From the NCBI RefSeq assembly GCF_905171765.1, contig NC_053390.1, forward strand, positions 501,123,336 to 501,187,335: a stretch of 64,000 nucleotides of DNA. Direction: 5' to 3'. The notes under the pieces are model-generated. The model was not told where the DNA came from. It made no database searches and worked only from the letters and a program-made list of their open reading frames with translations. A program made the position numbers and the translations under genes. Position 1 is the stretch's first letter. Every line of letters begins with the position of its first letter. Positions 1 to 10,778 of the stretch are shown one piece after another. The DNA is from Bufo bufo (taxonomy: Eukaryota; Chordata; Amphibia; Anura; Bufonidae).

Positions 1-615
1 TTCAAAACAGTCTGTACCAGCCACCATTTAGACCATCATGTTTCAGTGACAATGACATGACCAGATGAAAGAATATAATACGATCAATAATTCCATGATA
101 ATGGTGTGAATCGTTTTTTAGATATAGACCGTTTAGAGACTAAAATAACACCGCATATGGGCCTAAGAATATAAAAAATTCCGACCTTAAAGGGGTTGGC
201 CACTTTCTGACTACTTTTGACCAATATGTAGGTAAGTTTTTTGCTATACCAAAATTTTGATTCGGTTTTGATACCATTCGATACCACGCGAAAAAAATAC
301 CTAAAAAAGCCACGTGCATTCCGCATTTTATGGAACGTCCGGCCCATAATGGAACAGTCCTATCCTATTTTTGGGGGGACAAGGTGAAAAAAAAATAAAT
401 GGGGAATCACGCATTTATTATTATATTTTTTTCTGTTATTGCATTCACTGCATTGGAGATTTTTTAAAATATTTTAATAGTTTGGACTTTTCGGACGTGG
501 CAATATGTGATATGTTTATTTATTGTTTATATATTTTATATGTAAAATTCGGAAAAAGGGTGATTTATACTTAATATTTTGGTGTTTTAAATTTTTTTTT
601 TTACTTTTTATTTAA
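1..615. repeat. AT-rich interspersed repeat, no gene
   Basis: No supported gene. The stretch from about 365 to 610 (GGGGGACAAGGTGA onward, then a run of AT-rich sequence ending TTACTTTTTATTTAA) resembles the sequence at about 24055-24290 inside another transposon, so this is an interspersed repeat and not unique DNA. It ends at a TTAA where a new GC-rich segment starts. Confidence 0.5.
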
Positions 616-983
616 CCACCTTCCGTCCGCCCGTTGACTTTAAACGTCCGGGAGGTGGTTCTCTATTTCTGAATGGACGTTCTTAAATGTCCATTCAAAA
701 ACTGCAGCTGCACGCTAATCGTGCAGCTGCAGATCGAGGTGCCCGCTGTCAGTGACAGCAGGGCAACCCTTAGAGAAGGCAGGGACAGTGCCCAGGTGTC
801 CCTGCCTTCTAGATCGATGTATACACAGCGCTCACCGAGCGCTGTGTATAGAGATCAGGAAGCGCTATGCGCTTCCTGTTCCGGCCCGGCGGTCATGTGA
901 CCGCCGGAGCCGGGTGAGTGCAGGAGCTGTGAGGTCTTTCAGAGACCTCAATCAGCCCTGCACTGAGGCTGTACAGCGCTGTA
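616..983. repeat. GC-rich terminal segment of a TTAA-type DNA transposon
   Basis: Directly after a TTAA, the sequence folds on itself: CCACCTTCCGTCCGCCCGTT is followed by GTCCGGGAGGTGG, and further short palindromes follow (CTGCAGCTGCACG with CGTGCAGCTGCAG; AGCGCTCACCGAGCGCT). A related terminus in opposite orientation is seen at about 5110-5155. No coding sequence. It is cut off at about 984 by a PLE fragment. Confidence 0.5.
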
Positions 984-1289
984 TGTAGTGAATGTAAGAA
1001 GTTTTATATTGGGAAAACCATTAGACCACTTTTTAAGCGGGTACGTGAACACCTTGGTACGATTAGAACCGGCCGAGGCTCCCCCCGCCTCGTGGAACAT
1101 GTTTGTGCTGTGCATGGTGGGGATCCGCGGTGCCTCTCTTTTGCAGGCATAGAGGCGATGGGACCCATCCCTAGGGGTGGTGATCACCACCGCTTCTTAC
1201 TGCAGCGGGAGGCACGTTGGATCATTAAAACCGCAGCCACTGGCCCGCATGGTTTAAATGATGAGAACGATGCGGCGGTATTTTTATAG
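984..1289 (+). pseudogene. Penelope-like element, GIY-YIG endonuclease C-terminus (5'-truncated)
   Basis: An open frame from 984 to the stop at 1287-1289 encodes about 101 residues and has no start codon of its own. It begins in CSECKKFYIGKTIRPLFKR, the FYIG part of a GIY-YIG nuclease, followed by VREHL and a conserved histidine in LVEHVC. The tail GGDHHRFLLQREARWI and GPHGLN is the classic PLE C-terminus (a glutamate in the RE-A-W motif is part of the nuclease core). The reverse transcriptase part is absent: GC-rich unrelated sequence joins at 983. This is a typical 5'-truncated PLE copy. In this family the nuclease opens target DNA for reverse transcription. The remaining frame has no stop codon. 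Confidence 0.85.
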
Positions 1290-1980
1290 TCTATTCTGCT
1301 AGCCTATTCCGTTCCTCTATTCCCACCGAATGTTTGTGCTCGTCTGTCCTATTTGTTATTTGTTATATTAATATTGGCTAAATCATTCCCTGCATGTATC
1401 GTTATGCTCTGTTACATTTATGTGTCCTTCTCAGCTTTGTGGTCTTACTTTGTTTCTGTTTGTATATGGAGCGTCCTGCCCTCACTATGGGGATGGTTTG
1501 AGGCGACGTCTATTTGTAGCACGTCTGGTGCGCAGAGACGTCATAGCGGTCCAACGAAGCGCTAGTCCAGCGCGAAACGGCCGTCACCGCTGATCCCTAG
1601 TGAATGGCTTGCTCCGCTCCCCTGCCTGTCTGTTGTCCTACATGAAGGAATAAAGCCTGAAATTATTGTCACAGCTTGGTGAGTGCCGCATCTTCTTTCT
1701 TCTACCTTTTGTATCCATGGGATCTGTTTGTTCGCATTATTGTGCACCCACGAAGAGTTTGCTTCCATATACAAGAGGCTTGTTTGGTCGATGTCATACC
1801 GTCTATTGGGGCTTGCGTGTTCAGTAGTGCCGCCTTGTTTCTATTTCTCATCCTATCAACCGATATGTTATAACTGCATTTTAACTATCATGTATCTAAT
1901 TGTATTTATTTAGTAAAATTGAGAATTTTTTCTAGTTTTGTGGGTATATGTTTTACATTTTGTACAGTAGGTAGTATTGT
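1290..1980 (+). mobile_element. PLE 3' region / pLTR remnant
   Basis: Non-coding sequence following the PLE stop codon, with an AATAAAG at about 1650 and a hammerhead-like core at 1551-1578. PLEs carry such motifs in their terminal repeats (pLTRs), which is why I assign this stretch to the element. Its 3' limit is a guess. Confidence 0.5.
1551..1578 (+). ncRNA. Hammerhead-ribozyme-like core, decayed
   Basis: CCAACGA, then A, then the perfect hairpin arms GCGCT/AGCGC, then GAAAC. Against the hammerhead consensus CUGAUGA - stem II - GAAA, the first box differs by three transitions and there is one extra base before the stem. It lies downstream of a PLE endonuclease, the expected context. Probably inactive. 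Confidence 0.3.
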
Positions 1981-2830
1981 AGTTACTTGAGGCCTCCCTT
2001 GTTATTTCTTTTGGAGGGCAATTGGAGGTATTTCCTGGAGTGGGTCCCTGACCAGGACTTGAAGCAGCTGTGACCACTGCTGCATTGACTCACAGATGAT
2101 TGCATGAGGGTGATGGCCACAGTGCTGCTGAGGATCCTTTGCAATGAGACAGCTGCAGAGGCAACCAGATAGAGCGAACTAAAGAGTTACGAAAGTGCCA
2201 GGTGAGCAAAAAGAAGTGTTAAAGTTTGGTGCTTCAAGGAGCCAACACTCTGGTTTATGCGTCCGTTTCTGGGAATACTGGATCGCCAGTATGAGTAATG
2301 CCCTGTGCAGTTGTATCTGCAATCTGCAGTGGATGGAGACAATGAGATGGAGACCTAGTGGCTATTGCTTTTAACATCACCCCTGTAGCACAGATGTCCC
2401 CATGGGGCCACAGTATGGATTGTATATCTTTAAAGGACAGTGCCTTTAAAGCCTGAACATCTGGTTCAAGAAAATAAAATCACATTTACTGGGCAATGAA
2501 CAGGACACTTACAATGTAACCACCTTCAGCATTTTAGTTGCAGATCTGCTAATTCTCAGGCTGTTCTTCTGCTATCCAAGATGGCTGCACCACTTCAACT
2601 ATTCCAAGAAACTTTCTACATGCCCAGCCCTTCTCTTGGATAGGCCAGCACTGTTCACATGAGCAGTACTGGCAAATACAAGGGCAGGAGAAAAAATTTA
2701 TTGAGCTACCAAATGCACAGTATTCAGGCAGTCTCAGAAGCGGTGTGGACATCTTGGCAGAAGACAAGCCTGTGATCTGCAGCTAATAAGAGGAAAAGAA
2801 GGGCACCATGTGTTTGGTTCCTTTCCAGTT
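1981..2830. other. Intergenic, nothing recognised
   Basis: Mixed-composition sequence with no frame longer than about 75 codons that looks like protein, no terminal repeats and no obvious relation to other parts of the window. Confidence 0.4.
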
Positions 2831-5155
2831 TTTTTTACTTTATTCCCATCTGGGCCATTTGCCCCCTTCCTGACCAGGCCTAATTTTGCAAATCTGACAT
2901 ATCTCACTTTATGTGGTAATAACTTTGGAACGCCTTTACTTATCCAAGTCATTCAGAGATTATTTTCTCGTGACACATTGTACTTCATGCTAGTCATAAA
3001 TTTGAGTCAATATATTTCACCTTTTATTTATGAAAAAATCCCAAATTTACCCAAAATTTTGAAAAATTCGCAATTTTCTAAATTTCTATTTCTCTGCTTT
3101 TAAAACAGAAAGTGATACCTCATAAAATATTTATTACTTAACATTCCCCATATGTCTACTTTATGTTTGCATCATTTTGGAAATGTCATTTTATTTTTTT
3201 AGGACGTTAGAAGGCTTAGAAGTTTAGAAGCAATTCTTAAAATTTTTAAGAAAATTGCCAAAACCCACTTTTTAACCCCTTCAATACCAAGCTAATTTTC
3301 ACCATAAGGACCAAGCCACATTTTGCAAATCTGACATGTTTCACTTTATGTGCTTCATGTTAGTGGTAAATTTGAGTCAATATGTTTTACCTTTGATTTA
3401 TAAAAAAATCAAAAATTTACAGAAAATTTGGAAAAATTTGCAATTTTCTATATTTGAATTTGTCTGGTTCTCTGACAGACAGTGGTAACTTACAAAATAG
3501 TTATTACTTTAAATTTACCATATGTCTACTTCATGTTTGCATCATTTTGTAAATGTTATTTTATTTTTTGGGATGTTAGAAGTCTAGAAGCAAATTTTTA
3601 CATTTTTCAGAACATTTCCAAAACCCACTTTTTAAGGACCAGTTCATGTCTGAAGTCACTTTGTGAGGCTTATATAATAGAAACCACCCAAAAATGACCC
3701 CATTTTAGAAACTACACCCCTCAAGGTATTCAAAACAAATTTTACAACGTTGTTAACCCTTTAAGTGTTCCATTAGAATTAATGGAAAATGGAGGTGAAT
3801 TTTTAAAATTTCACTTTTTTTGCAGAGTTTTCCATTTAGATTCATTTCTCCTGCAACCCAGCATGGGTTAACGGCAAAATAAACCTTAATATTTGTTACC
3901 CTCATTCTTAAGTTTACAGAAACACCCCATATGTGGTCATAAAGTGCTATATGGGGGCACAACGGGGCTCAGAATGAGAGGAACACTGTGTGGCTTTTGG
4001 AAGGCAGATTTCGCTGGAATAATTTTCAAGCACCATGTCGCATTTGAAGACCCTGAGGCACCCCAACAGTAAAAAAAAAACAAAAGTGACCCCATTATGG
4101 AAAATACACACCCCAAGGAATTTTTCAAGGGGTGCACTGAGCACTTTGGCCCAATAGCCGTTTCATAGAATTTAGAAAGACTTGGCAGTGAAAATAAAAT
4201 TTTTCTAATTTTGCAAGAATATCGCGCTTTAGGCCCAAATTTGTCATTTTAACAAGGGGTATCAGGAGAAAATGCACCTCATAATCTGTTACCCATTTTC
4301 TCCTGAATACGTCAACACCCCATACGTGGTTGTAAAGTGCTGTATGAGCACACAGCGGGGCTCAGAATGGGAGGAACACTGTGTGGCTTTTGGAAGGCAG
4401 ATTTTGCTGGAATAATTTTCAGGCACCATGTCTCATTTGAAGACACTCTGAGGCACCCCAACAGTGAAAACCATAAAACGAGGCTCTAGGGGTGCCGGAA
4501 CATAAAAGGAAATTGAAGAATTGCCTCATTTAATAAAATGACACATTTCAATGTATTCATCTAGGGGTATAATGGGAATTTTTAAGTTTTTTTTTTTTTT
4601 TTGGGGGGGAGCTATTATTGGATTGCCAAATGGAAAAATGCTCAACTGAAAATGTCATGAAGGGGTTAAGGACCAGTTCAGGTCTGAAGTCACTTTGTGG
4701 GGCTTACATAGTGGATACCCCCATAAATGACCCCATTGTAGAAACTACACCCCTCAAGTTACTTAAAACCTATTTTACAAACTTTGTTAACCCTTTAGGC
4801 GTTCCACAAGAATTAAAGGAAAATGGAGATCAAATTTTAAAATTTAAATTTTTGGGCAGATTTTCCATTTTAATCCAATTTTTTCTTTAACACATCGATG
4901 GTTAACAGCCAAGCAAAACTCAATATTTATTACCCAGATTCTGTGGTTTACAAAAACACTCCACATGTGGTCATAAACTGCTGTATGGGCACACGGCAGG
5001 GCGCAGAATAAAAAGGAACTCCACATGGTTTTTAGATGCCATGTCCGATTTGAAGCCCCCCCTGATGCACCCTTACAGTAGAAACTCCCAAGAAGTGATC
5101 CCATTTTGGAAACTCCCGGACGTTTATAGTCAACGTGCGGACGGGAGGTGGTTGA
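2831..5155. mobile_element. TTAA-type non-autonomous DNA transposon (outer copy, split)
   Basis: The block with GCAAATCTGACATATCTCAC and ATGTGGTAATAACTTTG recurs at about 5740, 15700 and, inverted, 50000-50200, defining one family (called P1 here). This copy is interrupted at 3272-3275 by a second element (3276-4665) and resumes at 4666 with TTAAGGACCAGTTCAGG. The intact arrangement CCCACTTTTTAAGGACCAG is present at about 6121. It has no coding capacity. Terminal TTAA and CCCC-type ends suggest piggyBac or Kolobok relationship, which I cannot separate by eye. Confidence 0.7.
3276..4665. mobile_element. TTAA element inserted in a relative (nested copy)
   Basis: Starts CCCCTTCAATACC after TTAA (3272-3275) and ends CATGAAGGGG before TTAA (4666-4669). 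Removing it and one TTAA restores the continuous outer repeat. The ends are inverted (CCCCTT / AAGGGG). No coding sequence. It is a 1390-bp member of the same broad family as the element that hosts it. Confidence 0.8.
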
Positions 5156-5480
5156 AAAAATTGGGAACATACAAAAAATACAAATACAGATGAATTACAA
5201 AAGCCCCAAGCACCCACCCAGATAAGCCATTAAACATTTTCAGTCTTTAACCCTTTCAACCTCGGCCCAGTTAAAGAAGTTAAAAGAACAGTTTGGGTTA
5301 CCTCACTGTCGATGCCTGTGGCTGCCTCGCGCCAGCGCCGCCAGCATGGCTCGGCCTCTTACGTGTATCTTATAGGCATCCTGGAGGTAGTACATTATCA
5401 TATTATAACAAGTAAGGTCATGGGAATGAACAGCAGCATGGGGTCTACAGTATTCTTACCACTCTGAAGTATTTACTATA
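5156..5480. other. Intergenic, nothing recognised
   Basis: Unclassified sequence between a TTAA-element end and a Tc1-like terminus. No gene or structured repeat seen. Confidence 0.4.
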
Positions 5481-5482
5481 TA

Positions 5483-5700
5483 CAGTGGATATAAAAAGTC
5501 TACACACCCCTGTTAAAATGTCAGGTTTCTGTGCTGTAAAAAAATTAGACAAAGATAAATAATTTCAGAACTTTTTCCACCTTTAATGTGACCTATAAAC
5601 TGTACAACTCAATTGAAAAAACAAACTGAAATCTTTTAGGTAGAGGAAAGAAAAAAAATCTAAAAAAAAATAATATGGTTGCATAAGTGTGCACACCCTT
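5483..5700 (+). mobile_element. Tc1/mariner-like 5' terminus (fragment)
   Basis: After TA (5481-5482) comes CAGTGGATATAAAAAGTC and a long AT-rich subterminal region ending GCATAAGTGTGCACACCC, a layout I recognise from Tc1-like elements of fish and frogs. It is cut at TTAA (5699-5702) by the next transposon. No transposase remains, and the sequence after that transposon (11700 on) does not obviously continue it. Confidence 0.6.
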
Positions 5701-7483
5701 AATCCCTTTAGGACACAACCTTATTTCACCTTCCTGCCCAGGCCATTTTTTGCAAATCTGATATGTGTCACTTTATGTGGTAATAACTTTAAAACGCTTT
5801 TATTTATCCAGGCCATTCTGAGATTGTTTTCTCATCACATATTGTACTTCATGACAGTGGTAAAATTCTGTCAAAATACTTCATTTCTATTTATTAAAAA
5901 AATACCAAATTTACCAAAAATTTTGAAAAATTATAAATTTTCAATTTCTCTACTTTTATAATAGATAGTGATACCTCAAAAAAATAGTTATTACTTTACA
6001 TTTCCCATATGTCTACTTCATCTTTGGATCATTTTGAAAATGACATTTTATTTTTTTGGGATGTTAGAAGGCTTAGAAGTTTAGAAGCAAATCTTGAAAT
6101 TTTTCAGAAAATTTCCAAAACCCACTTTTTAAGGACCAGTTCAGGTCTGAAGACATTTTGTGAGGCTTACATAATAGAAACCACCCAAAAATTACCCCAT
6201 TTTAGAAACTACAACCCTCAAGGTATTCAAAACGTATTTTACAAACTTTGTTAACCCTTTAGGTGTTCCACAAGAATTAATGGAAAATGGAGATGAAATT
6301 TCAGAATTTCACTTTTTTGGCAGATTTTCCATTTTAATAAAAAAAAATTCCACTAACAAAGCTAGGGTTAACAGCCAAACAAAACTCAATATTTATTGCC
6401 CTGATTCAGTAGTTTACAGAAACACCCCATATGTGGTCGTAAACTGCTGTACGTGCACACGGCAGGCCGCAGAAGGAAAGGAATGCCATATGGTTTTTGG
6501 AGGGCAGATTTCACTGGGATGATTTTAAGTTGCCATGTCACATTTGAAGACCCCCTAGAGTAGAAACTCCAATAAAATGACCCCATTTTGGAAACTACGG
6601 GATAAGGTGGCACTTTTGTTGGTACTATTTTAAGGTACATATGATTTTTGGTTGCTCTATATTACACTTTTTGTGAGGCAAGGTAACAAAAATAACTGTT
6701 TTGGCACCATTTTATTTTTGGTTATTTACAATGTTTATCTGACAGGTTAGATCATGTGGTATTCTTATAGAGCAGGTTGTTACGAACGCGACAATACCAA
6801 ATATGACTCCTTTTTTTGGTTGTTTTTTTTCAGTTTTACATAATAAAGCATTTTTGAAAAAAGATTTTTTTAGTGTCTCCATATTCTGAAAGCCATATTT
6901 TTTTTAATTTTTTGGGCGACTGTCTTATGTAGGGGCTCATTTTTTTCAGTATGAGATGGTTTAATTGCTACTATTTTAGGGTGCATATGACTTTTTGATC
7001 GCTTGGTATTACGCTTTTTGTTATGCAAGGTGACAAAAATGGCTTTTTGACACACTTTTTATTTAATTTTTTTAATGGTGTTTACCTGAGGGGTTAGGTC
7101 TTGTGATATTTTTATACAGCAGGTTATTACGGATATGGTGATACCTAATATGTATACTTTTTTTTATTTATTTAAGTTTTACACAATAACAACATTTTTG
7201 AAACAAAAAGAATCATGTTTTAGTGTCTCCATAGTTTTAAAATTTTTTGGGAGAATGTCTTAGCTAGGGTCTTATTTTTTGTGGGATGAGATAACGGTTT
7301 GATTGATTCGATTATGTTATGCGTATGACTTTTTGATCGCTTGGTATTTTTGTGATGTAAGGTGACAAATGTCTTTTTGACACCGCTTTTCTTATTTTTT
7401 TTACGGTGTTCACCTGAGGCTATAGTTTGTGATATTTATATAGAGCAGGTTGTTACGGACGTGGTGATACCTAATATGTATAC

Positions 7484-8310
7484 TGTGGCGAAACCAACCT
7501 CGCCACTGGGTTTTGGAGGGGCCTGGGTACTAGCCTCTTGCCCCAGGATTATGGGCCCTCTCATCAGCCAGGCCTCATTTGTTCACAGAGGACTTGGACT
7601 AACTTGAACCCTGGTCTAATTCGTGCCATTTTGGGATGTTAAATGTCTATGTGTATTGAAAAGGGTGGGACATTGTATACGTTGAGTAGGGAGGTCTGTT
7701 CCATTGTCTCTCTGTGTGTATTGGCGATGTCCTTTGTCCTGAGAGATAATTGAATTACTTCTCGGTTGTCTCCAGGACAGAGGATATTGTGTATTCGCCT
7801 GCCTGGGATGATTGCATCAACCCAGTGTGAGGTAATTCTATCACGGACAGAGGGGAGGATTTTGTGTGGGAGTGTCTGAGTGTATTGTACGTGGTTATTG
7901 GCTGTTTTTACAAAACCCTGGGGTGGTAACTTTGTTGGAAGATGTGTATAAAATGCCTGTGTGTTAAAATAAAGAGTTCCTGTTTTATACCTTCATGAAG
8001 TCTTGGCTCATGTTTGGCTCATGGGATAACTACACTCTTGGGGATTGCTATATCATAATACTCCCCTGAGTATAAGCTCTTGTAAGAGCTTGCTCCTGGT
8101 TCCTGTCTCTGGATTTAGGAGAGGTTCACCGCCTGGAGCCTTGTCGTAGGTCCAGGGTGGGTAGGAGACGGCGAGACCTCCACCAAGCTTCGGCGGTTCG
8201 TGGGGTCTGCAGTGCTGACGATGTCGAGTGGAGTGCTTGGAGTCCTCTGGAAGCACTAGGAGCATCTATCGATGGAGGTACCTGGTCGGGGTGCTAGGCG
8301 TTCCGTTACA
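7484..8310 (+). repeat. 5' LTR
   Basis: 827 bp, TG...CA ends. Carries a TATA box (TATAAAA, 7947-7953) and only 14 bases later AATAAA (7968-7973), so promoter and polyadenylation signals lie very close together. Confidence 0.92.
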
Positions 8311-8427
8311 TTGGTGGCAAGCAGTGGGATGGCGTCCTAGTGTGAGGAGAAGCAGCTCGGAGACACCGTTCGTGGAGTACATTGAGGGCAACGCTAGTAT
8401 CCGTACAGCGCCCCTGGCTACAGCAAT

Positions 8428-10101
8428 ATGGATGCCGTTGGTTCCTGCACAGCATTCCATGAGGAAGATCACCCGGATTACAGGGATGCAGAGCGGAAAG
8501 GCGTATGGCACCAGGCCCTGGAGGACGTGCAGCATTGGAGGGGTGAGAGTCTTCCCAGTGAGGAGCAGAGATTGCAAATGTGATTTGCGCTGCGACTACC
8601 TCTACTGGGAGAGCAACCATTGACGGAGTGGGTGTCAGAGCTTGAGACACTGGTATGGCAGGAAACCTGGCTGGATGACGCTTACCAAGCACTATGGTGG
8701 GACACAGTACGACAGTCTCCATGGATGGAGGAGTACGCCAAGCCCGAAGGTGAGGAATATAATTGCCCTGGGTTATTGTGGGAGTCTTTTGAAGACATTG
8801 ACTTTGGGAGCACAGAAGAGTCTAGATTTTAGGACATTACTGACTACAGGTGGGACTTGCACAATTGGCCTACAACTAGTGGGGTGAGGGCAGATCTGAC
8901 CTTTCTGGTCCAAAGGGAGTGGGAGCTGGAGCAAGATTATCAACAGTTGTTTCGCTCCATTCAAGCCCAGTGCAAGATACAAGACAGTTGGATACCAGGC
9001 GCAGACCTGCAGCCCTACCCCTGGCAAGTCACAGCTGAGGTATCCCCTACTTCCTCACCAACTGTGGAAGTAGGGGACTTCATAGACTGGTACTGGGAGG
9101 AACCCCAGTCGGCAGGTGGAGATGGGACCGTAGTCACTCCACCGTCCCAACAGGGTGGCTGGGCAGGCGGCCCAGATCCCCAACTGCCACTGGGAGTACA
9201 GGGAGAGGAGATTGTCGGTCCCTCATCTCTGCAACAACCAGAATCACTGGTAGTGGAGACAGCCGGTCTCACTACCCAGCGGCAGTATACTCTACAGGGA
9301 GAGGAGACAGTTGGTCTCTCTCCCCAGCGGCAGATGGGGTATCCAGAGGAGGGGGTAAGTGATAGCCCCCCTCCACAGCTCTCTCCCAGCCCAATATTGA
9401 GTGTAGTGGGTAAGGCTTTAAACCCCACTGACCCCTCTCCAGCAGAAGAGCTGGCATCAGAGCAGAGCGCTGCTGGCCTCTGCCCTAACCATTCATTTAC
9501 TACCCAGCAGGAGTTGGCACCATGCACCCCAGCTGAAGCGCTGGCATCAGGGCAGAGCGCCGCTGGCCTCTGCCCTCCTCTATCCTCTTCTCCAGAGCCG
9601 GACTTCCCAAAGTCTACCCCAGCGGAAGAGCTGGCATCTGGGCAGAGCGCAGTCGGCCTCTGCCCTCCCCTATCCTCTTCTCCAGAGCCGGACTTCCCAC
9701 AGGCTACCCCAGCGGAAGAGCTGGCATCTGGGCAGAGCGCAGTCGGCCTCTGCCCACCAAGTACCTACAGCTCCAAGCGAGAGAACCACAAGGGAGCAAG
9801 GAGTCGCAGATGCCCACTCAACAGCTGGGGACATACAAAATTCTACAGGTCCAGTATTGGGTTGTGGTTGGACTGCCAGACTAACTCAGGTACTGAGCGT
9901 GAGGTCAGGTATCTGGTTAGTCTTCCCTGGGAGGGGGAGATGTGTGGCGAAACCAACCTCGCCACTGGGTTTTGGAGGGGCCTGGGTACTAGCCTCTTGC
10001 CCCAGGATTATGGGCCCTCTCATCAGCCAGGCCTCATTTGTTCACAGAGGACTTGGACTAACTTGAACCCTGGTCTAATTCGTGCCATTTTGGGATGTTA
10101 A
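8428..10101 (+). pseudogene. Repeat-rich acidic/proline-rich protein of the LTR element, two in-frame stops
   Basis: One frame runs from ATG at 8428 to a stop at 10099-10101, broken by TGA (8581-8583) and TAG (8830-8832); the longest intact part starts at 8857 (414 residues). The last 50 or so codons lie inside the 3' LTR. The N-terminal third is acidic and tryptophan-rich (WVSELETLVWQETW; LLWESFEDIDFG). The middle is rich in Pro, Ser and Gln. From about 9440 a 30-residue unit repeats, recognisable as PAEELASGQSAVGLCPP then LSSSPEPDFP, about three times plus an earlier diverged copy. I recognise no catalytic domain. It could be a degenerate gag-like or accessory protein. The fact that all the stops keep the same frame suggests it was coding until recently. 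Confidence 0.6.
9440..9763 (+). repeat. 90-bp coding tandem repeat
   Basis: Unit encoding AEELASGQSA(A/V)GLCPP plus a Ser/Pro-rich spacer, period 30 codons, with two almost identical copies (about 9610-9699 and 9700-9763) preceded by more diverged ones. Period is a multiple of three, so expansion keeps the reading frame. Confidence 0.8.
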
Positions 10102-10778
10102 ATGTCTATGTGTATTGAAAAGGGTGGGACATTGTATACGTTGAGTAGGGAGGTCTGTTCCATTGTCTCTCTGTGTGTATTGGCGATGTCCTTTGTCCTG
10201 AGAGATAATTGAATTACTTCTCGGTTGTCTCCAGGACAGAGGATATTGTGTATTCGCCTGCCTAGGATGATTGCATCAACACAGTGTGAGGTAATTCTAT
10301 CACGGACAGAGGGGAGGATTTTGTGTGGGAGTGTCTGAGTGTATTGTACGTGGTTATTGACTGTTTTTACAAAACCCTGGGGTGGTAACTTTGTTGGAAG
10401 ATGTGTATAAAATGCCTGTGTGTTAAAATAAAGAGTGTTCCTGTTTTATACCTTCATGAAGTCTTGGCTCATGTTTGGCTCATGGGATAACTACACTCTT
10501 GGGGATTGCTATATCATAATACTCCCCTGAGTATAAGCTCTTGTAAGAGCTTGCTCCTGGTTCCTGTCTCTGGATTTAGGAGAGGTTCACCCACTAGAGC
10601 CTGGAGCCTTGTCGTAGGTCCAGGGTGGGTAGGAGACGGCGAGACCTCCACCAAGCTTCGGCGGTTCGTGGGGTCTGCAGTGCTGACGGTGTCGAGTGGA
10701 GTGCTTGGAGTCCTCTGGAAGCACTAGGAGCATCTATCGACGGAGGTACCCGGTCGGGGTGCTAGGCGTTCCGTTACA
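9943..10778 (+). repeat. 3' LTR
   Basis: 836 bp, nearly identical to the 5' LTR. It has an extra TG after AAAGAG and an extra CACTAGA after GGTTCACC, accounting for the 9-bp length difference. Confidence 0.92.

Larger units (their letters stand above)
7484..10778 (+). mobile_element. Non-autonomous LTR retrotransposon (Gypsy/ERV type), nearly intact
   Basis: Two direct LTRs (7484-8310 and 9943-10778) starting TGTGGCGAAACC and ending GTTCCGTTACA enclose 1632 bp. The insertion is flanked by the 5-bp duplication TATAC (7479-7483 and 10779-10783). A TGG-starting primer-binding-like site (TGGTGGCAAGCAGTGGGA, 8312-8329) follows the 5' LTR, and a purine tract (GGGAGGGGGAGA) precedes the 3' LTR. There is no gag zinc knuckle, protease, reverse transcriptase or integrase, so it must be moved by another element's enzymes. 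The LTRs differ by only six substitutions and two small insertions by my alignment. Confidence 0.92.

Noticed and set aside
8311..8330. Assigning the primer-binding site to a specific tRNA
   Set aside because: The 18-mer starts TGG as expected, but I could not match it to a tRNA 3' end with confidence.
8228..8722. Overlapping 131- and 138-codon frames on opposite strands
   Set aside because: They straddle the LTR boundary and the coding frame at 8428; composition offers no support, and one frame consistent with the downstream protein explains the region.
9015..9527. 170-codon minus-strand frame
   Set aside because: Antisense shadow of the repeat-rich LTR-element protein.
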